Notes under the pieces: model-generated | Seen by the model: the letters and a program-made list of their open reading frames with translations, nothing else | Database searches by the model: none | Told to the model about the DNA's origin: nothing | From: CAYUVF01 sp964448045 | GTDB taxonomy: Bacteria; Bacteroidota; Rhodothermia; Rhodothermales; Salinibacteraceae | Reading direction: 5' to 3' | DNA: 64,000 nt | NCBI GenBank assembly: GCA_964448045.1 | Contig: CAYUVF010000005.1 | Span: 38,475-102,474, forward strand | Part shown: in pieces, positions 36,501 to 46,732 of the stretch | Numbering within the stretch: the stretch's first letter is position 1 | Layout of the letters: every line of letters starts with the position of its first letter | Position numbers and translations under genes: made by a program

Positions 36501-37140
36501 CGAAATCGCTCAGCCGCTGCGTAGTGCCCTCCGGCTGGATCGGCGTGTTGGCATCGGTGAGCGCAGCCTGGATGCGCACGTCCTCGGCAATGTCCCCCGC
36601 CAGTTGCATTTGCAGCCCCGACTCTACGTTCAGGTCGCGATTGGTTCCGCCCACGAATCCGCGCGAAATCGAGCCGCGCCGTTCCAGCGACAGCCCGGCA
36701 AACGGGTCGAGGCCCGTGCGGCTGGAATCGACCGTCGTCTCCTCGACGACAGCCCCGCGCCGGGCAGTCCCCGACTCATCTGCCGGGGTGATGCGACGGC
36801 GCCGATAGACCTCTTTGAACGCGAAGGGATACGTTCGATAGCGAACGACCAGCTGGGCTTCGGCGTCGAGGCGGCGCGGCTCCAGCCAGAGGCGCCCATG
36901 GCGGTAGTCGATCCGGTACGCTGCGGTGTCGAGCTGTGCGCCGTCGAGCCAGACGCGCTCGGATCCTTCCAGCACAAATGGCCGCAGCGCATAGGGCGGC
37001 GGTTGGAAGACATCAATCGTGTCCTGATACGCGCCCAGAGCGCTCCAATCGGTGGCGAGATGATCCTGCGCCTGTACCGCAGTCGCACCCCCTCCGATCA
37101 GAAGCATCCCGGCGAGCACCCATCCGATAATGGATCTCAT
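33559..37140 (-). CDS. Very large outer-membrane beta-barrel protein of unknown function
   Basis: The ATG at 37140 (MRSIIGWVLAG) gives 1193 residues with a signal peptide ending near AVQAQ. The first 400 residues show globular repeats (GPYRLEGAQGERFIIVIAG, SERVYLDGQRMTRGE, NDYVIDYAQAEITFTSNR). From about residue 450 the sequence is a long run of alternating aromatic/polar strands ending in QLSAQF, the terminal Phe barrel signal. The size and layout resemble large Bacteroidota outer-membrane channels, but no SprA, TonB-plug or usher motif was recognised. It would lie in the outer membrane with a periplasmic or surface domain. Confidence 0.7.
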   Translation of the reverse strand: MRSIIGWVLAGMLLIGGGATAVQAQDHLATDWSALGAYQDTIDVFQPPPYALRPFVLEGSERVWLDGAQLDTAAYRIDYRHGRLWLEPRRLDAEAQLVVRYRTYPFAFKEVYRRRRITPADESGTARRGAVVEETTVDSSRTGLDPFAGLSLERRGSISRGFVGGTNRDLNVESGLQMQLAGDIAEDVRIQAALTDANTPIQPEGTTQRLSDFDRVFIAVDAPEGTARLGDVEARFEQSTFGQFTRKLQGAVLSTSDLGPAVPGLASGSVTAVGATTRGQFRTQEIEPIDGVQGPYRLEGAQGERFIIVIAGSERVYLDGQRMTRGETNDYVIDYAQAEITFTSNRLITDDRRISVEFEYRTTTFSRTLVGAEAQADFWTGARGEPRAQVGATFLREADSRTFSQIFDLSGADSTLLARAGDDEAIRTGAQRVEFDPEAPFVQYRRTTRLLPDGSTDTVFVALDVAPPDSVAVFRVRFTRVGAGQGAYERVGRSVNGILYEYRGPGEGDYAPVRRLPRPVQQRLFDMNGRIEPLQGVQLIGEWARSLNDQNRLSDLDEANDQGEAYRLGLRVEPTEVEWGTTALGALSARALRERRSAHFTTFNRTRPVEFGRKWNLARRGFDPSERTAQETIDQAEIRWDVTPQSFVQGEWGRLQRGEQFTGRRRTLQLQTAEAHGPTVAYQLEYITSEDARNSLDGRWLRQRGSVEQGVLNARFTPRLEVNHERRRQTVSGTDSLARTSFSFLEYRPGVQYESGALEAGGSLAYRTERDWAAGALRESATAWTMRGDVTYDPASSFRTQARIGYRVREVTDYFRVNEQRKDTESILLQLKSSAKPFGRAVEVDGFYDALTERTPTLQELYVRTGPELGQYVWTDSNGDGIIQIDEFVPETTPNEGEYVQRFVPSDSLTPVINVETRLRLHLDPGRQWRRAEATWKRWLAHATTQTTLEVREKSRKSNIAQIYLLNPNDLRQPGTTLDGQLRIEQDVYLFRRTPHYGLDLSFSQIRGLSERAAGQQTRFLNTWHLEGRIRPAARWSAQLAAQVGTDRLDSEAFADARRYDIDQVEVRPEVTYRPKPPWRITGGAVVGRKTDAAGARRAHILQVPVSVRYAQASRFQVTGRIEAAHIELDGQAVGLAQFELTEGRGAGTSFLWSLDGQYRINDYLRATLSYDGRAPAEAPVINTFRMQLSAQF

Positions 37141-37280
37141 GGAGTTCCCTCGTCCAGAGATCGATTCCCCAATCGACCTCAAGTGATACTTCAGTACAAA
37201 TGGAGTAACAATATGAGACCCAGAAGATCAGTTCAGTCTGTTTAACAGAAAGAGTGAAACCGGATCAGGTGACGAGTGGA

Positions 37281-38201
37281 CTATCGATCCCACCGCAAAA
37301 GCCGGGCCGTCGTCAGCAAATAGGTGATGCCGGCGTGACGAGCGACGTCTACAAGCGATTCGCCTAACCGCAACGCGTAGACCTGTTGCAATGTCCCACG
37401 TAGCCCAAAGACGAGAATTCGATGGGGATGGATTACCCACAGGCGTTGGCCCATCACCGCGATGTTAACCGCGGGGGCGATGGCACCAGGCGCCACCATC
37501 TGCAGGACATTACCGAACGCATCGTAACGCAAAACGGCGTCGTGCCCCCGATCCGCGACCCAGAGCTCATCATCGGCCCCGAGGGCCATTGCGAAGGGCT
37601 CGATAAGCGTCCCGGCGCCGTCCTCGTACCCTCCGATGACGCGCTGAGCTCGGCGGTTCTGCTCCCACTTCAGCACCACGTTTTGGGCGGCGTCGAGCAC
37701 GACCAGCTCATCCGCATCGGTGAGGGCAACGGCGACGGGCTCGCCATCAGCCGGAGACGTGGTCGCGGCCCGGCGGCGGTCGTACGACGGGCGCGGATCG
37801 GTGGCGGCGCGTGTGACGGGCACGACTTCGAGTAGTCGCAGCGCCTTCGAGAAGCGCTGAATGCGACTGTTCCCGGCATCGGCGACGACGATCGTCAATC
37901 CGTTGGTCGGATCGACGTCGGCGGGGGCGTCGAAGGCACCAGGAGCCGTGCCCGTGCCCCCCAGCACATCCGTCACCGTTCCATCGGGACGCAGACGAAC
38001 GACTACATCGGATCCGCGGTCGACTACATAGAGCGCCCCGGTGGGATCGACCGCCAGAGCGTGCCCCTCTTCAAACGGGGCTACCTCGTGGACATCTGCC
38101 CGAGTAACGGGCGTCACGTTCGGCGCACGCGCCGGCTGCGCGGCCGCCGGGCTAAGGCCGAGCCCCAGGATCAATCCAATGAGAAGCGGAATTGTTTTCA
38201 C
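37281..38201 (-). CDS. Exported NHL-type beta-propeller protein
   Basis: A 306-residue protein with a signal peptide (MKTIPLLIGLILGLGLSPAA, cut near AAAQ). The mature part has six or so propeller-like repeats of the type ALAVDPTGALYVVDRGSDVVVRL, DPTNGLTIVVADAGNSRIQRF and ALGADDELWVADRGHDAVLRY, as in NHL or SMP-30-like propellers. No enzyme motif is seen. It lies between purD and the large barrel gene, on the same strand as both, and may act with the barrel at the cell envelope. Confidence 0.8.
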   Translation of the reverse strand: MKTIPLLIGLILGLGLSPAAAQPARAPNVTPVTRADVHEVAPFEEGHALAVDPTGALYVVDRGSDVVVRLRPDGTVTDVLGGTGTAPGAFDAPADVDPTNGLTIVVADAGNSRIQRFSKALRLLEVVPVTRAATDPRPSYDRRRAATTSPADGEPVAVALTDADELVVLDAAQNVVLKWEQNRRAQRVIGGYEDGAGTLIEPFAMALGADDELWVADRGHDAVLRYDAFGNVLQMVAPGAIAPAVNIAVMGQRLWVIHPHRILVFGLRGTLQQVYALRLGESLVDVARHAGITYLLTTARLLRWDR

Positions 38202-38215
38202 ACTCTTACACCTGG

Positions 38216-39502
38216 TTATGCCATGCGCGCCCGTCCTTTCTGCGCAATATCCGTTCGGAAGGTCTTCCCGTCAAACTCAATCTGTTCGACGCCGTCGTAA
38301 GCGCGCTCAATCGCTGTTTCGAGGTCCGAGCCGGTGGCTACGATATTAAGAACGCGCCCGCCATCGGTGACGAGCGTGCCATCATCCAACGTCTTAGTTC
38401 CTGCGTGGATCACCGAGACGCCCTCCAGCTCCTCCGCCGCTTCGACACCACTGATCGGGAACCCCGTTTCGTAGTCGACCGGATAGCCGTCGGAGGCGAG
38501 CACCACGCAGACGGCGAAGTCGCTGGCCCCCTCGATGCGCACGCCGCGCAACTCGCGCCGCGCCAGTTTCTGAAAGACGTCAACCAGATCACTCTCGACT
38601 AACGGCAAGACAACCTGCGCTTCGGGGTCGCCGAGGCGGCAGTTGTACTCCACCACCTTCGGCCCCTCTTCGGTGATCATCAGACCACAGTAGAGGATAC
38701 CGCGGTACGGCTCGCCCTCATCGGACATGCCTGCAAGCGTCGGCTCGATGATCTCGCGGCAGATCTGGGTCAGGATGTTGCCGCTCACGACGGGAGCCGG
38801 CGCGTAGGCGCCCATGCCGCCCGTGTTCGGCCCGGTCCCGTCCTCGCCGATGGTTTTGTGATCCTGTGACGGCGCGAGGAGCACGTAGTGATCTCCGTCG
38901 GTGAGAGCAAAGACGCTGGCCTCCTCGCCCTCCATGTATTCCTCGATGACGACGCGATCCCCCGCTTCGCCAAAGGTGCGCTCCCGCAGCATCTGGTCGA
39001 GTGCATCGCGGGCCTCGGACTCCGTCATGCAAACGAAAGCGCCCTTGCCCCCGGCCAGGCCGCTCGCCTTGACCACGACGGGTGCCCCCATCGACTCAAT
39101 GAACGCCACGGCGTCATCGTATTCATCCGCGTGGAAGCTCCGAAAATCCGCCGTCGGGATGTTGTGGCGATCCATGAATGACTTGGCGAAGGCCTTGCTG
39201 CCCTCCAGGAGCGCCCCCGTCGAGGTAGGCCCTACAATCGGCAAGCCCACGGCCTCAAATCGATCGACAAGTCCCGAGACGAGCGGTTGCTCCGGCCCCA
39301 CGACGGTCAGGTCGATGTACTCCCGCTGGGCATACTCCACCAGCCCATCGAGATCGTTGGCCGACCGGTCGATGTTGGTACCGAGCTGAGCCGTGCCCGG
39401 ATTGCCCGGGGCAAAATAGAGCGACGGGTTTTTCGGGCTCCGCGAGAGCGCCCGAGCAATCGCATGCTCGCGACCCCCACTTCCGATAACCAGAATACGC
39501 AT
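38216..39502 (-). CDS. purD: Phosphoribosylamine-glycine ligase (GAR synthetase)
   Basis: A 428-residue ATP-grasp enzyme of purine synthesis joining glycine to phosphoribosylamine. MRILVIGSGGREHAIARAL at the N-terminus, GPTSTGALLEGSKAFAKSFM, VKASGLAGGKGAFVC, APSQDHKTIGEDGTGPNTGG and VEYNCRLGDPEAQVVLPL are diagnostic. The length is normal. It begins 14 bases upstream of no other gene in its direction and is separated from the + strand barrel gene by about 200 bp. Confidence 0.97.
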   Translation of the reverse strand: MRILVIGSGGREHAIARALSRSPKNPSLYFAPGNPGTAQLGTNIDRSANDLDGLVEYAQREYIDLTVVGPEQPLVSGLVDRFEAVGLPIVGPTSTGALLEGSKAFAKSFMDRHNIPTADFRSFHADEYDDAVAFIESMGAPVVVKASGLAGGKGAFVCMTESEARDALDQMLRERTFGEAGDRVVIEEYMEGEEASVFALTDGDHYVLLAPSQDHKTIGEDGTGPNTGGMGAYAPAPVVSGNILTQICREIIEPTLAGMSDEGEPYRGILYCGLMITEEGPKVVEYNCRLGDPEAQVVLPLVESDLVDVFQKLARRELRGVRIEGASDFAVCVVLASDGYPVDYETGFPISGVEAAEELEGVSVIHAGTKTLDDGTLVTDGGRVLNIVATGSDLETAIERAYDGVEQIEFDGKTFRTDIAQKGRARMA

Positions 39503-39700
39503 GACCGTGACGAGGAGCTGATTAAAAAGCCGGTGTATGCCGAATATACGGCGGAGCGGAGGACTCTTTCATATCGTTTGCCCCGATAGCCCCCAACATT
39601 TCATCGCATGTTATTTCAAGGTTATCACTGCATGTGCGGAAATGCACGCGCACTCGTATGTTAAATCACTCGCTTTATTTCCCGATCGGTTGAGCGTCCC

Positions 39701-40945
39701 ATGCGATCCACATTTCTTTCTTTTACGTTCGTGCTACTGCTGATCGCGCCCGTGCTGATCGCACCCATCGCCGACGCGCAACCCACCAACGCACCTACGT
39801 CCGATCCTACGCTCGATATCCAACCACGCATCTATCCGCTGGCGCTGTGGGGGACGCAGTCCGGCTTCGGATTGGGCGCCGGACTCTCGGTACACCACCT
39901 GGGATGGACCGGTTCGCACGCCCTCCTCACGGCCAAACCTGCTGTACATCAAGGGCGGTACACCCTCAGTTTTGCCACCCACGATCCGTACACCTCGGCC
40001 GGGTACGGGCTGATCGACCTGCGCTACGACACCAACGGGAACCAGTGGTACCACGGCATCGGGCCGGCTTCGCAGGAACAGAACCGCGTGGGCCTCGATC
40101 GGACGACGATGGCGGCTCGGTTGCGCCTCGGCGGATATGTCGCCGGTCGGGCCCTCCTCATCCAGCCGCTAATCGGCGTCCTTCACCATCAGACGCATAC
40201 AGTGCGTGATGAAGATGACGGGGCGCAAGACCGACTGGATCCGCCATCACGCCGCGCCCTGAACGCCGCCGCGGGTGAACTTCCGGGCACCGAGGATCGG
40301 CAGACGGGCCTCGTGTATGGGCTGACCGTCGCGGTCGACACGCGCGACCGGCACACCCTGCCGAGGCGGGGAATTCATGTGCAGGCGCGGGCTCGTCGGT
40401 ACGAAGAGCTGCGCACACCCGATTTACGCTTCGACCGCTACGGGATCGACGCCGCAGCCTATCTTCCCCTCTCTGGGTACCATCGCTTATCGATACAGGC
40501 CCGCACGACCATTACCGATCCGCGAGGCACGGCACCCCTTCCGTTCTACCTACTTCCTCGGCTCGATGCGCAGACGATGCCCGGCTTTGCACGGGATCGC
40601 TTGTACGGCCCCGACCGCATCCACCTGCGCCTCGCGTACCACTTCCCGATCCTGCAATTTCGGGATGCGTTCCTGGCTGAAGGAACCGTTACCGTGGATG
40701 CGGGCAACGTATATTCAGACTTGGCTGACGAGTTCACGTTTGACCTGAGCTTCGACGACGTAACCGAATCGAATCAAACGAATTACCCTCTTCGACCGGG
40801 CGCATCAATGGGGCTACAGATTGCTCCTCTGTTCAAGGACACCGTTTTATTCGAGGGGTCACTCGGCATCAGCCCGGAAGGGACGACGCTGATTCGATTG
40901 GGGTTTGCAACGGACCTCCGCGCCCTTCGCCTGCCTCCACTTTAA
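39701..40945 (+). CDS. Omp85/BamA-like outer-membrane barrel protein
   Basis: A 414-residue exported barrel with a signal peptide ending near IADAQ. The C-terminal half has features of the bacterial surface antigen (Omp85) barrel: VYGLTVAVDTRDRHTLPRRG, PGFARDRLYGPDR and the strand FLAEGTVTVDAGNVYSDL. No POTRA domains are present before the barrel, so it is a short, BamA-unlike member, possibly a phospholipase/TamA-like or orphan barrel. It ends 12 bases before the LPG-synthase-type gene, so they are likely one operon. Confidence 0.75.
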   Translation: MRSTFLSFTFVLLLIAPVLIAPIADAQPTNAPTSDPTLDIQPRIYPLALWGTQSGFGLGAGLSVHHLGWTGSHALLTAKPAVHQGRYTLSFATHDPYTSAGYGLIDLRYDTNGNQWYHGIGPASQEQNRVGLDRTTMAARLRLGGYVAGRALLIQPLIGVLHHQTHTVRDEDDGAQDRLDPPSRRALNAAAGELPGTEDRQTGLVYGLTVAVDTRDRHTLPRRGIHVQARARRYEELRTPDLRFDRYGIDAAAYLPLSGYHRLSIQARTTITDPRGTAPLPFYLLPRLDAQTMPGFARDRLYGPDRIHLRLAYHFPILQFRDAFLAEGTVTVDAGNVYSDLADEFTFDLSFDDVTESNQTNYPLRPGASMGLQIAPLFKDTVLFEGSLGISPEGTTLIRLGFATDLRALRLPPL

Positions 40946-40957
40946 CCGAAGGCCGCC

Positions 40958-41917
40958 ATGAAGAAGAGTGTATTATGGGGCATGAAAGGGCTGCTCGGCT
41001 GTGCGGCGGTGGGCTACCTCGTCCACATGATTGAAGTGGACGCTCTATGGACCGCGCTCAAACGCGTCGATCCATTCTGGATCGCGGTGGCCGGTGGACT
41101 CGCCCCCCTCGTGGTACTCCTCGATGCTGTGGTCTGGCGCCGCCTGCTCACGCCTGTTCTTCCCAATGCCTCCTCGGCCTCCGTCCTCCGCGCCGTCCTC
41201 CGCGGATCGGCGTTGGGGCTGGTGACGCCGGCACGCCTCGGCGAATTTGCGGGCCGGGCCCTCTCCTTTCCCGAGGCCGATCCGTGGACGCTGAGCGCGA
41301 CTGTGTTTGCACAACGGGTGATCGACATGGCGATCTGTGCTGGACTGGGACTGGCAGCGTTGGGAATGGCGCTTCATGCCGGATGGCTTCCCACCCGTCC
41401 GCTCTGGCTCGGCCTAACCGCGAGCGTCGCTGCCACGTGTGGGATGCTCCTGTGGAGCATCACCCATCCCCGGCAGACGTCTCATCTGATCCGTCGGCTT
41501 GCCCCCAACTTCGGCGGTCTGCATCGACGTATTAAATTTCTCGAACAGATTGCCCCTCGAACGGGCCGCCGGGTACTGCAAACGGCCCTCCTCCGGCAGA
41601 GCCTTTTCTGTGCCCAGTTCGCATCGCTGGTGCTCGCCTTCGGCCCCGTCGTGGCCCTCCTCGATCTGGCCGCCGGCATCCTGTTGGTCTTCCTCGCCAA
41701 ATTTCTGATGCCCTCCGTGACGCTGCTCGATCTGGGCGTGCGCGAAGGCGCAGCCGTGTTTTTCCTCGGCGCCGTGGGCGTCGGTCCAGCCGCAGCCTTC
41801 AACGCAGCCCTGCTGTTGTTTGTGCTGACCGGCGTGCTCCCCGCGCTTGCAGGCCTACCCTACGCGCTGCAGCTCCGCCTCAATCCATCAGCCGCCGTCT
41901 CGAGCTCCTCGGCCTGA
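40958..41917 (+). CDS. Lysylphosphatidylglycerol synthase TM-region (UPF0104) family membrane protein
   Basis: A 319-residue inner-membrane protein with about eight spans. The pattern AVLRGSALGLVTPARLGEFAGRAL followed by a run of hydrophobic helices, and FLAKFLMPSVTLLDLGVREGAAVFFLG near the C-terminus, fit the UPF0104/LPG_synthase_TM family, which holds lipid flippases and uncharacterised proteins. The tRNA-dependent transferase domain of MprF is absent. It lies between a barrel protein and a NodB deacetylase gene; a role in envelope lipid or glycan handling is inferred. Confidence 0.85.
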   Translation: MKKSVLWGMKGLLGCAAVGYLVHMIEVDALWTALKRVDPFWIAVAGGLAPLVVLLDAVVWRRLLTPVLPNASSASVLRAVLRGSALGLVTPARLGEFAGRALSFPEADPWTLSATVFAQRVIDMAICAGLGLAALGMALHAGWLPTRPLWLGLTASVAATCGMLLWSITHPRQTSHLIRRLAPNFGGLHRRIKFLEQIAPRTGRRVLQTALLRQSLFCAQFASLVLAFGPVVALLDLAAGILLVFLAKFLMPSVTLLDLGVREGAAVFFLGAVGVGPAAAFNAALLLFVLTGVLPALAGLPYALQLRLNPSAAVSSSSA

Positions 41918-41983
41918 GTTTACTTACGTGCAATCTTGTATTTGAGCTTTGATTACGTAACCTCATGTCAATCAAAGGATAAC

Positions 41984-42640
41984 GTGTCTATCGGTCGACG
42001 TATTATTCCACGCATCGCCACGCATGGAGCGCGATGGATCAGGGGCTTCTTTCCCGATCTGCTTTGGCGTATCGATACGGAAGTGCCCGTGGCCTATTTG
42101 ACGTTCGACGATGGCCCTACGCCCCAAGTCACTGAATCTCTGCTCGATACGCTGTCGGCCTACGACGCAACCGCAACCTTCTTTTTGATTGGTGGCCACG
42201 CTGAGGAGCATCCGGAGCTGGTTCGTGCGATTGATCGGGCGGGCCACCGTATCGGCAATCACACCTTCACGCACCCTCACCCGTGGCAGACGCCTGACGT
42301 GCAACTCATGGACGAGTTGAACCGGACGACAGAGCGGCTCCAGCGCCTCACCCGTAGGCCCATCCGATGCATGCGTCCACCCTACGGCGAAGTTACAGGC
42401 GCACAGCGAACCTGGTGCGCCAAACACCAGCAGCGGATGGTCATGTGGGATGTGATGCCCGGCGATTATCTGCAAACCGCCACGGCCAACGGCGTGGCGC
42501 GCTTCGTGCTTAAGCACATCCGTCCGGGTTCCATCGTCGTACTTCACGATAATCCGATCTGCGAGCATGTAACCCCGGCCGCGTTGAAGACGATCCTGCG
42601 ACGACTGACTCGCGATGGATGGCAGTTCGAGGCGCTCTAA
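41984..42640 (+). CDS. Polysaccharide deacetylase (NodB domain) protein
   Basis: The GTG at 41984 is preferred: AAAGGAT just upstream is a good ribosome site, while the open frame only extends to a TTG at 41936. About 218 residues. NodB motifs are clear: TFDDGPTPQVTE (motif 1, Asp-Asp), GNHTFTHPHPW (motif 2, metal histidines), RPPYGEVT (motif 3), and VLHDNP near the end. It would remove acetyl groups from peptidoglycan or another N-acetylated sugar. No signal peptide is obvious, but the N-terminus is amphipathic. It overlaps the convergent FkbM gene by 4 bases. Confidence 0.88.
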   Translation: MSIGRRIIPRIATHGARWIRGFFPDLLWRIDTEVPVAYLTFDDGPTPQVTESLLDTLSAYDATATFFLIGGHAEEHPELVRAIDRAGHRIGNHTFTHPHPWQTPDVQLMDELNRTTERLQRLTRRPIRCMRPPYGEVTGAQRTWCAKHQQRMVMWDVMPGDYLQTATANGVARFVLKHIRPGSIVVLHDNPICEHVTPAALKTILRRLTRDGWQFEAL

Positions 42641-43563
42641 CGACGCTCCGGTGCGCGAGGCGCCTTCTGCGCCAGATGCGCCTCCGCCCAGTCCCGCTTC
42701 TCCCGGGGCACCATGAGGTACTCCCGCTCGCCGTCGTCTTCGGGCGCCAACGCCTGTACGGGCTGAAGGGACGCAGGGCAGGCGCGATAGCACTGGTAGT
42801 CCGCCGCGTCGAAGATCTGCTCAAGCTCGCCCTCGATGCGCCCGGGGAGCACTTCGCAAAAAATGATGGGGCGGTCGGTGCGGAGCACGTCTTCGGCGCC
42901 CCGCAGCACCCGATGCTCACTGGCCTCGGTGTCAATCTTGAGCACATCGATGGGCTGACGCAAGTGGGCACGCGCAAACTGATCGAGCGTCCGGGTGTCC
43001 ACCTTAAACGAGCGCGTGAGCGGCGTCCGGCTGGAGAGCTTCTCGTTGAAGCCCGCCGTGGCCGTCAGGTGATGATCCAGATGTTCGAAGGTAGGGTCAA
43101 TCGCCACGTGAAATGTCTCGGTGCCCGCTGTGTCGGAGAGCGCCACAGGATGCGCCTCAATCTGATCAGTGGACCCATTCAGCCGGATATTGCGGCGCAG
43201 GTAGTGGAAGGCGCCCGGAAGCGGCTCGAAGGCGTGCACCCGCACGTCCGGATTGCATGCAGCAGCTACAACCGCGTAATATCCGAGGTTGCTCCCCACA
43301 TCACAGAACGTCTGGGCCGATTGGAGGAGCGGAAGAAAGCAGCGCATGGACCCCCATTCGTAGGCCGCCGCGCCCTCAAAAAAGAGACGCTTCGCCATAA
43401 AACTGGTAGGGTTCGTCGCCAGCCGGATGCGCGTGCGGGGCGCCACCTCCACCGTAAACGTGCCGGTGATGCGCGGGTGATAGTCGTAGTGCAGCCACGG
43501 TGCCAGCGGACGCATCAAGTGCCGCACCGCGTAATTCACCGGCGGCCAGAAAAGTGGGTTCAT
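42637..43563 (-). CDS. FkbM-family methyltransferase
   Basis: A 308-residue protein with the FkbM S-adenosylmethionine-dependent domain at about 85-260: TFCDVGSNLGYYAVVAAA (SAM-binding motif I), VHAFEPLPGAFHYLRRNI, VDVLKIDTEAS-like IDVLKIDTEASEHRVLRG, and EVLPGR. FkbM proteins often methylate sugars or polysaccharides. Its convergent position against a deacetylase and LPG-type gene would suit a surface-glycan role, but that is only context. Confidence 0.87.
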   Translation of the reverse strand: MNPLFWPPVNYAVRHLMRPLAPWLHYDYHPRITGTFTVEVAPRTRIRLATNPTSFMAKRLFFEGAAAYEWGSMRCFLPLLQSAQTFCDVGSNLGYYAVVAAACNPDVRVHAFEPLPGAFHYLRRNIRLNGSTDQIEAHPVALSDTAGTETFHVAIDPTFEHLDHHLTATAGFNEKLSSRTPLTRSFKVDTRTLDQFARAHLRQPIDVLKIDTEASEHRVLRGAEDVLRTDRPIIFCEVLPGRIEGELEQIFDAADYQCYRACPASLQPVQALAPEDDGEREYLMVPREKRDWAEAHLAQKAPRAPERR

Positions 43564-43836
43564 GTGGGAGTCCGTAAGGAGGTACAGTACATGCGAATCA
43601 GTCTACCGGGCGGTAGAGAACGGCTTATCGCTCACCGAGCGTTCGCAGTGCTCCCACGCAGTCATGAAGATACATGTTGGACTTCTCGTGATCAATGGAC
43701 GGCTAATTCATCAAAGAAGGGTAGAAAAGGATTCTTCCAATGAAGCACACGTCTGTCGCGGAACCCCTGTAACGATTCTATGCTTTTACTATCGCATGAT
43801 CGCCCGAATCGACCGTTCACCACATCCTGCCACGAC

Positions 43837-46584
<2,748 letters not shown>

Positions 46585-46613
46585 TGATCCATCCACATCG
46601 CGTGAAACTAAAG

Positions 46614-46651
46614 CGCCCTACCTGGTTTCACAGGTAGGGCGTTTGTATTTT
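46614..46651 (+). terminator. Rho-independent terminator of acnA
   Basis: An 11-bp perfect stem (46614-46624 with 46631-46641, CGCCCTACCTG) with loop GTTTCA is followed by TTTGTATTTT. It lies 30 bases after the acnA stop. Confidence 0.9.
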
Positions 46652-46732
46652 GGTGGACGCTGATACGGCGGCACGCGGAGAAGCCCCACGGACTCGCTCT
46701 TAAAGTTTCCTATAACGGAGATGAGTTTATAG

